From Apostichopus japonicus (lineage: Eukaryota; Echinodermata; Holothuroidea; Aspidochirotida; Stichopodidae): 64,000 bases of DNA. The notes beneath the pieces are model-generated. The model saw only the letters and a program-made list of their open reading frames with translations, was not told the DNA's origin and did no database searches. Position numbers and translations under genes: made by a program. Below are positions 24,129-35,367 of the stretch, one piece after another (within the stretch, counting starts at the first letter, position 1; the number at the start of each line of letters is the position of its first letter). The stretch spans positions 27,759,989 through 27,823,988 of the forward strand of contig NC_092572.1 in the NCBI RefSeq assembly GCF_037975245.1, in the 5' to 3' direction.

Positions 24129-25881
24129 CTGAAAGAAGGAAAAATACTTACAAAATAATTAAAATTGATCATAACTTTCAAATGTATTGTTTAAATTGTA
24201 TGTTAATCAATTTCAAAAAGTGAGATTGAAGATTTCCTTTTTTTCAAGACCGTCTCCTTAGTAGTGGATAGATAACTAACGTACCGCTGAAAATCATTTT
24301 GAAAATTGACTGTTTAATGATTTATGGCATAAAAAAGTAAAAATATTGTATAATAATGTTGTCAGATTGCTGCCAGTTTCCTGTACAGTAGAGATGCTTG
24401 TGGCATTTGTCTTCACAGAAATAACTAAATAGATAGTGGTGCAGTAGTTGTGTGGAGACAGGTTAGTGAGAAGTGAAGTCAATTTTAAAGATTTCCACCA
24501 TCCAGTGACTAACATATTTTGCATTGCTTATGGGGAAAAAATCACTGCAAACCAGTTGTTTAGGTATCATGCACTCAACTTTTACAAAATGTTATGACAG
24601 TTATGATCGCATGGATAGTTATGCAATTGGTTTTGAAGGACAGAAACCTGTTAAAGTTTTAAGTGTACATTATACAGTCTGTGCAATCATGATATTTTGG
24701 GATGTTGGGCCAAATTCTCTGTGTATCAGATAGTAATTAGAATGCAAGGCAAGCACATGTCGAGGTAATACAATCCAACACAATTACATTTCAATTGAAA
24801 ATTTGTTTGGGAAGTGTTTTATTATACAAATAATTTATTTTAGCATAAAAGAGTCATTTGATAACATGGTGTTTATAATCTAAGAAGAAAAGAGAGGTTG
24901 TTGCATGGATGAGTAGTTAGATCTATGTAGATTGGACAAGGTGTTTTCATAACAGTTATTAAGATTGATTATTTGTAATCTATGTAACACTAAGTAGGAG
25001 TAAAGTGGAGAAGCGTTATACTCCTTACCCAATTCCATGCTTTATCACTGATCAGAAGTAGTCTTGAAAATAACATGGAGTTAACAATATTCAAGAATGA
25101 GGCATATGAATAATAGATTCCACAATCACATTACCAGAGGCGACCGTCCACCGAACAGTGACCCTTCTTAATTTGCAAATAAGCTAACAGGGCTAAATAA
25201 ACCTTCCATGGCAAAAAGTATTACTGTCATGGCAAATGAAGTTATCCCATGACTTATGGAGTGCATGGCAAAACAATGTGAAATCACCCACAGTTGTCTC
25301 ATTTCCAATTTTCAATTGTGGCTTATAATCATTGTACAAATGTACTGTAAGTCCTGTAGTGTAAAACAAGAACTTGTATTGTTTTCTCTCGTCATCTTTC
25401 TTTACCAGGAAAACTTTCTGTCTCTACGGGAAAATCCTACTGTCCCAAAATCAAGAGCTTGTCCATTCTATTGATTTTTTTGTGACAAAATATATAATAG
25501 TCAACTCTTCAAACAGGGCTTCACTGTTCATATATTATTGACCTAACAGTAATTGTATGAAAGCAATAGCAGGATCATTGCAAAAGCTATCACATTTTAT
25601 ATTGATATCTTGAAAATGAAATATATATACTTATTATGTAATTAACATGTCTAATCTCAAGGAAGTGGTATGTAAGTGCAACCAACATAATGACATAAAG
25701 AATAGACTGGATAAAGTATATACTTCACTATTCCCTCGTTAAACAAACACTGGCTGAAACAGACAGTTTAAATCAATTTGTGAGTAATTTTTTTACTGCC
25801 AAGATATATTTAAGTAGCTTGACAGTGGCTCAAATACAGCAGCAATCCTGTTAATCAAAGCAAATAGTTGTTATGTCTCAC
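24129..25881. other. Intron within the kinase domain
   Basis: AT-rich intron of 1.75 kb without repeats I can name. Short open frames at 24294-24733 and 25256-25474 lack splice support. Confidence 0.5.
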
Positions 25882-26039
25882 CTGGTTATCAGATGACTTC
25901 TTGTACCAGCAACGATTGTTGCTGGTGTTTTCAGGACTTGTCCAGCAGAGAGTTCCCATTGCTTTTGTAAGAAGGGTAGTGCCATGGGTAAATTGTCTAG
26001 AAATACCAAAATCTCCCAGAAGTATCTTTTCATTGTGAT
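25882..26039 (-). CDS. IRE1-like protein kinase, second kinase exon (DFG and activation loop)
   Basis: A 158-nt exon with acceptor GTTCATAG (26040) and donor ACCAG|GTGAGA (25882/25881), entering in phase 1 and leaving in phase 0. It encodes DHNEKILLGDFGISRQF, with the metal-binding DFG at exon residues 10-12. An activation loop follows with GTLCWTSPE, the APE-type motif. The loop contains Thr residues that could be phosphorylated. KKSSDNQ at the end supplies the helix-F Asp. Joined to the previous exon, it restores NVLLDHNEKILLGDFG without gap, as expected for an IRE1-family kinase. Confidence 0.85.
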
Positions 26040-26976
26040 CTATGAACAAACAAAAGCAATTAATGTGCAATTAGTATAGACAATAAATCCATAAAAGACA
26101 ATTTGATTTCTGCACAGAAAGGTGACTATTGTTACTTTTACATAACTAATAAAATAAAATTATACCTTTATATATGATTTTCTGTTTTAATTGAAGCTGT
26201 AAAGCTATTAAATTAAAAGTTTCTTCTACATGATTTTAAAACCACTGCAATGTTTGTGGCTTTAACTTGGTAAAATGATATATGGACATTTACAAATTTA
26301 ATTCTACCTCATCTGCTCGGTGGTACTTTTCCTCACTGAGACTTTAAATAATATATATTGCTTATTTTGGCGAATAAGAAAGAACCACTGGGAGGTATTC
26401 CTTTATATAATTCCCATTATGCATTTGATGTAAACAAACTGAAAGAATATGAATTGCCTATTTCTTTGCCTGTGTGATCCTGTAATCACACCTTTATCTT
26501 TATCTCTGTTTACAAGCAAGCAGATTGTTTTGATATTCAATTTACTAGTTGGCTGTTGGGCAGCCCTGAATGACACTCACATAGCAAATTGCAATGTAAA
26601 CAAAAGTTATCATTCTTAATGTTTAAATGAAAATTTCAAATTTTCTAGCACTATGTGTATTAACCAAAAATTTGGAATGAATAACATCATTCAAAAGATT
26701 TGACTGTAAAATATAAATCAATACTGAGAGTGATAACTTGAAGGCAAACTGGGACTAACAGTTTTAGCATGCTTAAAATTGAGGGCAATTCTCATTGACC
26801 TGTGACCAAAATTACAATCATGCATGGCTCTTCTGCTGTTGGTTTTTGTAATGCTGTGCAAAAGTTGTGTTGAATTTGATACAAACAAGTTAATGACCAG
26901 CACCATGGAATGGAAATCTCTAATACTCAATACAACATTCTGAAATGACTCTCAAACAAGCCCTGTGACTGCTTAC
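26040..26976. other. Intron within the kinase domain
   Basis: AT-rich intron, about 0.94 kb. The short open frame at 26718-26930 is not supported. Confidence 0.5.
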
Positions 26977-27457
26977 CTAAGAGAACATTTCTTGGTTTCA
27001 AGTCCCGGTGGAGAATGTTCAGTTGATGCAATTCTGCAATGCCGAGCATAAGTTGATAAGTTAGAGATGCTCTTTTGTTTGCTGTGAGCTGAGGTCTTAA
27101 TGGGTTCCCCTTGTTTTCAATTATTTCCTCTAAGTTATATTCACAAAGGGGTGAAGATAAATAGAGAAAGTCATCATCTTCTTCTGAAAGTGTGTTTCTT
27201 AGCAAATGCTTTGATCCTTGCATGCCCTCATTAAGCACTTTATTAACATTTTGTTCCATAGAGTGGGTGCCCTGGTGCAGTCTTTTGATTGCTACAGGCC
27301 ATTGCTCATCTACCAGTCCAATGAAAATTTGTGCGCCATTGCTACCTTCAGCAATTTTGTACTGCCTGCTGAAAGAAAGTCGCCCAATTGACTTGACACA
27401 AACTCCAGAGTCTTTGTTTAGGAGCTGCTCTAACTGAAGAGCCCATCGCTGTTGGTT
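26977..27457 (-). CDS. IRE1-like protein kinase, first kinase exon (N-lobe to catalytic loop)
   Basis: A 481-nt exon with acceptor TTTATTAG (27458) and donor CTTAG|GTAAGC (26977/26976), entering in phase 0 and leaving in phase 1; 160 whole codons. The domain starts near residue 22 with KSIGRLSFSRQYKIAEGSNG, resembling the IRE1 start (glycine loop G38-S-N-G41). The VAIK lysine is at residue 58. The catalytic loop HRDLKPRNVLL lies at residues 150-160, so the ATP- and Mg-binding residues are intact. LCEYNLEEII and LTYQLMLGIAELHQLNILHR are typical of IRE1-related kinases expanded in fishes and marine invertebrates. True IRE1 also has a lumenal sensor and transmembrane segment upstream; neither is seen here, so the protein is probably soluble. 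Substrate unknown. Confidence 0.9.
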
Positions 27458-27599
27458 CTAATAAAGAACAAAATTCAATTGCATTAAATCAATTTCTAAC
27501 AAAACACTGACTTGAGAGAAAGAACATCCAACAGTTATTTTAACATAACTTCTTCCAAGAGACCTGTATATGCTAATTAGGTAAACACTTTACACTCAG

Positions 27600-30265
27600 G
27601 TGGCCATGATTTTAAAACGTAACTGTAACAGACAGGTTAGAATCCACCCTCAAACACAGGACCATAGTAAGGGTCATTAGGTATACACTGTTCATTCAGT
27701 AGCCATGAAAAAGTAACTGTAACAGACAGGTTAGAATCCACCCTCAAACACAGGACCATGTCACCATAGTAAGGGTCATTAGGTATACACTGTACATTCA
27801 GGTGGTCATATAAAAGTAACTGTAACAGACAGGTTAGAATCCACCCTCAAACACAGGACCATGGTAAGGGTCATTAGGTATACACTGTACATTCAGTAGC
27901 CATATAAAAGTAACTGTAACAGACAGGTTAGAATCCACCCTCAAACACAGGACCATGTCACCATGGTAAGGGTCATTAGGTATACACTACACATTCAGTA
28001 GCCATATAAAAGTAACTGTAACAGACAGGTTAGAATCCACCCTCAAACACAGGACCATGGTAAGGGTCATTAGGTATACACTGTACATTCAGGTGGTCAT
28101 GAAAAAGTAACTGTAACAGACATGTTAGAATCCACCCTCAAACACAGGACCATGTCACCATGGTAAGGGTCATTAGGTATACACTGTACATTCAGTAGCC
28201 ATATAAAAGTAACTGTAACGGTTAGAATCCACCCTCAAACACAGGACCATAGTAAGGGCCATTAGGTATACACTGTACATTCAGTAGCCATATAAAAGTA
28301 ACTGTAACAGACAGGTTAGAATCCACTCTTAAACACAGGACCATAGTCATTAGGTACACACTGTACATTCAGTAGCCATGAAAAAGTAACTGTAACAGAC
28401 AGGTTAGAATCCACCCTCAAACACAGGACCATAGTAAGGGTCATTAGGTACACACTGTACATTCAGGTAGTCATATAAAAGTAACTGTAACAGACAAGTT
28501 AGAATCCACCCTCAAACACAGGACCATAGTAAGGGCCATTAGGTATACACTGTACATTCAGTAGCCATATAAAAGTAACTGTAACAGACAGGTTAGAATC
28601 CACCCTCAAACACAGGACCATGTCACCATGGTAAGGGTCATTAGGTATACACTACACATTCAGTAGCCATATAAAAGTAACTGTAACAGACAGGTTAGAA
28701 TCCACCCTCAAACACAGGACCATGGTAAGGGTCATTAGGTATACACTGTACATTCAGGTGGTCATGAAAAAGTAACTGTAACAGACATGTTAGAATCCAC
28801 CCTCAAACACAGGACCATATGTCACCATGGTAAGGGTCATTAGGTATACACTGTACATTCAGTAGCCATATAAAAGTAACTGTAACAGACAGGTTAGAAT
28901 CCACCCTCAAACACAGGACCATGTCACCATGGTAAGGGTCATTAGGTATACACTGTACATTCAGTAGCCATATAAAAGTAACTGTAACGGTTAGAATCCA
29001 CCCTCAAACACAGGACCATGGTAAGGGTCATTAGGTATACACTGTACATTCAGTAGCCATATAAAAGTAACTGTAACAGACAGGTTAGAATCCACTCTTA
29101 AACACAGGACCATAGTCATTAGGTACACACTGTACATTCAGTAGCCATGAAAAAGTAACTGTAACAGACAGGTTAGAATCCACCCTCAAACACAGGACCA
29201 TAGTAAGGGTCATTAGGTACACACTGTACATTCAGGTAGTCATATAAAAGTAACTGTAACAGACAAGTTAGAATCCACCCTCAAACACAGGACCATAGTA
29301 AGGGCCATTAGGTATACACTGTACATTCAGTAGCCATATAAAAGTAACTGTAACAGACAGGTTAGAATCCACCCTCAAACACAGGACCATGTCACCATGG
29401 TAAGGGTCATTAGGTATACACTACACATTCAGTAGCCATATAAAAGTAACTGTAACAGACAGGTTAGAATCCACCCTCAAACACAGGACCATGGTAAGGG
29501 TCATTAGGTATACACTGTACATTCAGGTGGTCATGAAAAAGTAACTGTAACAGACATGTTAGAATCCACCCTCAAACACAGGACCATATGTCACCATGGT
29601 AAGGGTCATTAGGTATACACTGTACATTCAGTAGCCATATAAAAGTAACTGTAACAGACAGGTTAGAATCCACCCTCAAACACAGGACCATGTCACCATG
29701 GTAAGGGTCATTAGGTATACACTGTACATTCAGTAGCCATATAAAAGTAACTGTAACGGTTAGAATCCACCCTCAAACACAGGACCATGGTAAGGGTCAT
29801 TAGGTATACACTGTACATTCAGTAGCCATATAAAAGTAACTGTAACAGACATGTTAGAATCCACCCTCAAACACAGGACCATGTCACCATGGTAAGGGTC
29901 ATTAGGTATACACTGTACATTCAGTAGCCATATAAAAGTAACTGTAACAGACAGGTTAGAATCCACCCTCAAACACAGGACCATGGTAAGGGTCATTAGG
30001 TATACACTGTACATTCAGTAGCCATATAAAAGTAACTGTAACAGACAGGTTAGAATCCACCCTCAAACACAGGACCATAGTAAGGGTCATTAGGTATACA
30101 CTGTACATTCAGTAGCCATATAAAAGTAACTGTAACAGACAGGTTAGAATCCACCCTCAAACACAGGACCATAGTAAGGGTCATTAGGTAAACACTGTAC
30201 GTTTAGGTGGATATGATTTGACAAAGTCAATGTAACAGCGAGGTTAGAATCCACTCTCAAACACT
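27600..30265. repeat. Minisatellite of about 95-bp units with a 770-bp higher-order repeat, about 28 copies
   Basis: The phrase ccaccctcaaacacaggacc recurs about every 90-104 bp from 27640 to 30150, with a diverged last copy near 30250. Units vary by an optional gtcaccat insert and by gtagccatataaaag versus ggtggtcatgaaaaag. Rare variants (gtaacggttagaatcc near 28216, 28986 and 29756; ccactcttaaacac near 28323 and 29093) recur every 770 bp, or eight units, showing higher-order copying. The array lies in the intron between the linker and kinase exons. The open frame at 29760-30014 is just this repeat. Confidence 0.95.
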
Positions 30266-30616
30266 AGACCATCATTAAAGGTTTTTGTTTTCTAACTACC
30301 ACAGATATCCTGAATTAATCAGTCATATTTAAGTCCACAGTCTACAAACCAAGGACCATATTGAAGGTGTATACTTGAAAATATAGGAGGCTAATGAATA
30401 AACTTCAACACATTGGAATCTATGCTCAACAATGTCTTCATCCAAATAAAGTTTGCTAGACAAACACAGGCAGAAGTATGTACACTTGTAAGATAGTCTT
30501 AACACTTCTATTTACAGATCCTTGCATGAATTGTCTCTACGAAGCTTTTACTACAATGTTATGTTAGCAGTATTTTGAAGATTGCTATTTCCAGTAGAAA
30601 AACATTTGTTACTCAC

Positions 30617-30730
30617 CTGAAATGGTTTAATATTATCTGCATGATCTCTTTCATCCATTGTTTCATCTCCATTCCCTGATTCTTTGTCACTCTCTGTTTC
30701 TTTTCTATTCTTGGCTGCATTGATGGAAAC
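30617..30730 (-). CDS. Acidic linker exon between SET and kinase
   Basis: A 114-nt exon, exactly 38 codons, phase 0 at both ends. It has an acceptor TTTAATTAAG (30731) with a weak pyrimidine tract and a strong donor TTTCAG|GTGAGT (30617/30616). It encodes a charged, probably disordered stretch beginning VSINAAKNRKETESDKES and ending DHADNIKPFQ. Both neighbours have phase-0 ends, so SET (ending QQQSK) runs into VSINAAK, and KPFQ into NQQRW. It has no domain of its own; its support is the splice sites and phase fit. It is the bridge joining the SET and kinase parts, so it deserves transcript confirmation. Confidence 0.6.
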
Positions 30731-31302
30731 CTTAATTAAAGTAATTAACACCATTAAGCGACATGATTGAGACCAAGAGCCGCATGGCATCATGATTGGG
30801 ACAGTCAATCAATAAAAAGGCAAGGATTTTGTGTACTAGGCTAAAAGAAAGCAATCTTTTGCAACCCCAAAATTAATACAACATGTCAGCAATTACGAAT
30901 AAGAGAAGAACCCCCTTGTCATAAACATTTCATGGTTAGGGTATTTGGCCATTCAGTGCAATATTTAAGATAATCATGTCACACTTCGAGGGACTATAGA
31001 TACATATTAGTTCCTTGTTTGGAAGTTTGTTAAAATACAGATGATGCACCTTTGCTGTGCACATATACTCTATGTGTGCAACATTAAAACAACACAAACT
31101 ACCTTTAAATATGTTTATTACAGCTAGATAACAACTTGAACATGTTTGTATAAATCCAACTTTAACAGATAAGTGTATATAAGAATTTTCACATCCATCC
31201 ATAACTTTGCCCAAGACTGAACTGTTTTCATTTAAGAAAACTACTCAAACTGTAGGTTTGCTTGGTACAGTATATGACATTGAAGGAGTGAGTACTACGC
31301 AC

Positions 31303-31517
31303 CTTAGACTGTTGCTGCAGCCATGGTAGGTGTTTGACTCCATAGTTGTATAGCAGCTCTTCCCCTTCTTGAATATCACAAAGTGCAAATAAACACAATG
31401 CAGGAGTGCCTTCAATGTCAACTACAGTTAGCTTAACGTTCAATTCATCTTTTTAGCCATGGTTCACCAAGCGCCCAAATGTTGGTCCAATACTTGGTTC
31501 TTCTGAAGCATTCAATA
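31303..31517 (-). pseudogene. KMT5A-like SET domain, second exon, with +1 shift and stop
   Basis: Acceptor TTTTCACAG (31518) and donor CTAAG|GTGCGT (31303/31302, phase 0). The main frame gives a SET core: ASEEPSIGPTFGRLVNHG, then a TAA at 31453-31455, then KDELNVKLTVVDIEGTPALC, and then GEELLYNYGVKHLPW. NH and the ELLYxYG motif are the cofactor-binding and catalytic parts of SET domains (the Tyr is present). An extra A at about 31511-31512 is needed to explain why the start (Cys-Ile-Asp-Ala in the family) is out of frame. So the exon carries one single-base insertion and one stop. These could be pseudogene lesions, allele-specific damage or assembly errors. After the stop the frame is open into the linker. 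Confidence 0.7.
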
Positions 31518-31666
31518 CTGTGAAAACGACGAAAGCATATTAAGCCAACATAAAATATTCTTACCAGAAAAAATAACAGAAAAAAGGCAGCAGTATAACC
31601 TGCCACCACTTTGCTATTGAACAAGCTACCAATATATTTACAGGAATCAATGAATGTTTTACTCAC

Positions 31667-31818
31667 CAGAATTCCTGTCCTTTGGATTTGAAGAAAAATC
31701 GGAATCCAGTAGAAATGTTTTGCTCTAGTATCTCCTTCTTCCCCTGTGAGCAGTTTCCCACAGTACTCGAGCAGAAAGTCTCCCTTTTCAAACTTTTGAC
31801 TTGCAAATACGCCTCTTC
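31667..31818 (-). pseudogene. KMT5A-like SET domain, first exon, with +1 shift
   Basis: The preferred acceptor is GCAGTTTAG (31819), which enters in phase 1 and so fits the lead-in exon: its final G plus GA gives Gly of GRGVFA. The exon then gives GRGVFASQKFEKGDFLLEYC and GKLLTGEEGDT, the typical N-terminal SET strands of KMT5A relatives. Near 31726 one extra base shifts the frame; the second frame continues with ISTGFRFFFKSKGQEF, the expected next strands. The donor is TTCTG|GTGAGT (31667/31666), phase 2. The neighbouring lysine-methyltransferase family methylates histone H4K20 or other lysines; here function is doubtful because of the shift. An alternative acceptor 5 bases earlier (TTTGCAG) exists. 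Confidence 0.7.
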
Positions 31819-31865
31819 CTAAACTGCAAAGCAAAGTGCAAATATTTACAAGTTTTCATTGAAAG

Positions 31866-32095
31866 TGTAAATATAAATATAAATAAATATATAAATAAAT
31901 ATATATATATATATAAATATATATAAATATATATTTATATATATTTATATTTATATATATATATTATATTTATATACATATATAAATATATAAATATGTA
32001 TATGTATATATATATGTATATATATATATATATATACATATACATATTTATATATATACATATACATATTTATATATATATGATATTTATTATAT
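31866..32095. repeat. AT-rich imperfect (TA/TATAAA) tract
   Basis: About 230 bp of almost pure A/T with tatata and aaatat steps lie just upstream (in the transcribed sense) of the SET exon acceptor. It likely forms hairpins and could disturb assembly or splicing. No coding content. Confidence 0.9.
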
Positions 32096-32444
32096 TTAGA
32101 AAATATATTGGAATCTTCGGTCCCCCTGGGACTTTCGTCTACACACTTGGCAGTCGAATGAAAAGTACAAAGTGTAACACAATGAAAGTATGACGCTAGG
32201 TAAGTGTAAATGGCATTAATGGAATTTGAACCAAATAACCCATGACTATACAGGAAGCGGATTAAGGAGCAAAGAACGGATTACATATGTTTGTAGAACT
32301 GATAGTTGTTAAGGGGTCCTAAGTCTTTGCTGAGGCCGGTGATGTCAGACAAATACGAAAGATTCAATCGATTTCTTTACTATTGGTTCAGGCTTTCACA
32401 GTTTATTGGTGATATTATGGCAATAAAACTCCTTTCATTCCTCA

Positions 32445-32590
32445 ACTGAAAATGTGTATTTCATTTCCGGACTGAAAACGTGTATTTTATTTTCGGACTG
32501 AAAACGTGTATTTTATTTTCGGACTGAAAACGTGTATTTCATTTTCGGACTGAAAACTTGTCGGACTGAAAAGTTGTCGGACTGAGGGTT
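32445..32590. repeat. Short tandem repeat, about 30-bp unit, 4-6 copies
   Basis: The phrase ttcggactgaaaacgtgtat recurs at about 30-bp spacing from 32465, with two shortened copies (gtcggactgaaaa) at the 3' end. It sits just before the gypsy remnant. Confidence 0.85.
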
Positions 32591-32689
32591 GTACCCCACC
32601 TGTACAACAGTCCAATGACCATGGCACTGTATTGATATCTTACCACTTCCTTTTGAGAACTTGGAGAAATGGCATGGCAGAGAAAAGGG

Positions 32690-33211
32690 ATGCAGATTGC
32701 AAAGGCTTTGCTAATGAAGGCAAAGTAAAGTGGACAAGATCCATACCTAGCTTTATTAGACTACAGGAATACACCAAGAGATAATATTCTCGAACCACCT
32801 GTACAACGACTGTTTGGACGAAGGACAAAGACCCTACTTCCAACAACTGAACATTTACTCAAGCCAAAAATACTGAAGCCAGAGACAGTACACAAAAGAC
32901 TAGTAGAGAAGAAACAAACACAAAAAAAAACCCTATTTTGACAGACAGACAAAGCTATTACCAGAACTGCAACCAGGAGATAATGTTCACATATACAGAC
33001 TGACAAAAGTTGGAAACCAGTCACTATTGTATCTAATGCTGAACAGCCCAAATCATACATTGTAGAGACAGGTGAAGGTGTACAGTATAGACGCAACCGC
33101 AAACATTTACTTCAAACTGGTGAAACATTTAGTTATGACGACAATGATATAGTTAATTCTGACAATGAACAAACCTCTTCAGAGGACCAAACCACGAACA
33201 CTGATTTATGA
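32690..33211 (+). pseudogene. Ty3/gypsy-like polyprotein remnant (integrase C-terminal part)
   Basis: With frame changes, the plus strand reads DPYLALLDYRNTPRDNILEP, RLFGRRTKTLLP, then KSWKPVTIVSNAEQPKSYIV and YRRNRKHLLQTGE, ending at a TGA (33209-33211). These are the usual tail motifs of Ty3/gypsy integrases in marine invertebrates (ALLDYRNTP, GRRTKTLLP, YRRNRKHL). At least one in-frame stop (near 32938) and a frame change at the 5' side show decay. Reverse transcriptase, protease and gag are absent, so this is a 5'-truncated copy lying inside the large SET-gene intron, on the opposite strand. Confidence 0.8.
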
Positions 33212-33424
33212 AGAAGTATTAGAGCAAATTTAGACAAAACCACGTTGGCACAGTGACTATGAAATGTGACCAAAGGAATTTAATTATTTCTGATAGTGAA
33301 GCGATAGTCATTTGGTAACCTAGAACCAGTTGTCAAATCTTTGCTAGAAATTGATTTTATGGTTATGCAGTGTTAGGTAAAAGTATATTTTTTCTCATCC
33401 GAGTCCTTAAATTTATTTTAACTG

Positions 33425-33712
33425 AAAAGGGGAGATGTAACATGTTGTACTCATTCTACAGTATTTTACTTTACACCTCCCTTTAGCAACCACAATATGT
33501 CCTGTTGTAACCACCAACCTACCTTAAGAAGCATGGGGCTGTGGTCACTCTCAGGAATGTTTGTATAGGACATATATATGATGCATGTTAGTAGAAGTAG
33601 TTAAGAACAATGAATCTGTTATAATGACACGTATAATATACACACTGTACATATTCAAATGGTTAAATTAGAAGACTTTACTATTAAATGAATTTCAGCT
33701 AGTACATACATC
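33425..33712 (+). mobile_element. Polypurine tract and putative 3' LTR of the gypsy remnant
   Basis: AAAAGGGGAGA (33425-33435) directly precedes TGTAACATGTTG at 33436. This is the standard arrangement of a polypurine primer followed by an LTR starting TGTAACA. It lies about 210 bp after the integrase stop. The LTR end is uncertain; a TACA near 33709-33712 is a possible end, followed by a GTACAGTGT-rich repeat to about 33870. No matching 5' LTR is in the window. Confidence 0.6.
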
Positions 33713-33870
33713 TATGTACAGTGTGTACTGTACATACACTGTACTGGGTGTATATGTACAGTGTGTATATTAGTGTTAGGTTTAAACATAGTCTTCTGGC
33801 ACTCATGGCACTCCGTACATATACACTCAGTACAGTGTATGTACTGTACACACTGTACATACATATATAT
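33713..33870. repeat. GTACAGTGT-type palindromic simple repeat
   Basis: Repeated tgtacagtgt and its complement (acactgtaca) alternate, so the stretch can pair with itself. Open frames there are artefacts. Confidence 0.75.
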
Positions 33871-35359
33871 GTACTGGTTGAAATCCCAAACTTTGAGGAT
33901 TTTTCATTTCAAAATATGGCAAAACACCCTCCTGAAATTTTTTGTACAAACAGGGTGGTACAATATCTCTTCGAGAAAAAATTATCAGATTTTTTTGAAT
34001 TTGACACGTTTTGAGTTATTGGCCGTCAAAGACGACCTCTTTTGTACATCTGAGCAACTTAACAACTTCATAAATTAATATTGAGAACAGCTAGAACCCT
34101 GAAATTTGTTAAGGTGAGGTGTAAGAACTTTATACTAATAATTCAAGTATAAAACCCTGACAGCTCTAACATGGTTACTTTGGTAAAAAATTAGCATCAA
34201 AACCCCTACCTCATGCTGAATCGCATCATGAAATAGCAACTTAAGAGTTGCACAACTTGCAAACATATTATAGGAAAGCATTGTAATCATTATTTTGTAA
34301 TGTTTATACTAGAAATAATAACATCTGAAAAAATTAAGTACCCTGAAGCAATGGTTTAGGAGCAATTCATCACTAAAAATGGCACATTTTTTAGTGAAAA
34401 GTACAAAAATCGAATATTTTGACACTTTTAAGTTGACCTAACTCAACAAGACAATATTTTTGTAGCCTAATTTTTTATTTTCCTGTTCTATGGGATAGAC
34501 TCTATAGGCTTCTGTAATAGAAAGGTAGTAGAATGTTTAATTGCTGAGAAATGAGACCTCAAAAGTCAAGAAAATGTCAAAATGCCATGGTGGCGACAAA
34601 TTGCGGAATTTCAAAGTGTGATAAATCGGCCAATTGTAAAGAAATGCAACTGAAATGTTCAGAATATGCTTGTTTCATGGTGGTCCAATCATACAAAAAG
34701 TTTGGGAATTTTTCAGATGTCAAACTACAACATACCCCAAAATTTGGTGATTTGATATGGAATGACCCATCACTTAATAGCTACATTTAGCTTCGATAGA
34801 AAACCGTAGATAGCTGTTAGTACTAACATACACTCTTGAAGGCCCTTTGAAATAGTATACTTGAGCTGTCATTAGAACATTAAGATGCTTACTTAGGTCA
34901 CACAAAGGTCAGTCACTTGTGTTACTTGAAATAAAGCTGATCATGGCATTTTGTAATAAAAACAATTGCATTATATCTAAGTAACTCACAGGATTGAAGA
35001 AACCTAATAACCTAATATGTATCTTTCAAAAAGCACATTCCATGTAAAAAGTTCACCGCTCCTCTTAAAATCTGCTAGTTGCATGTTGCATATAATGATA
35101 TGCTGTATTGGCCCCAAATATGTCAGATTTTCAAATATGGTTACCTTTGGTAACAATTCTTAAAATATTTTTATTAACACCCTGGAGGCTGGAGGGAATT
35201 AATTACCTCAATGAGACATACACCCATCATGTACATTCACTTAGGATGTCAGAGAACAATTTAGAGAGTAAACACCCCAGGAACGTATTTTTATTTTAAA
35301 ACTCCTATATTTATATCATGCTATAATTTGGGACATATAGTCATACAGACTGCCTTTAA
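33871..35359. other. Intronic DNA, no gene seen
   Basis: AT-rich sequence within the long intron before the SET exons. Plus-strand open frames at 34551-34790 and 35108-35299 have no domain or splice support. Confidence 0.4.
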
Positions 35360-35367
35360 CTTAAACC

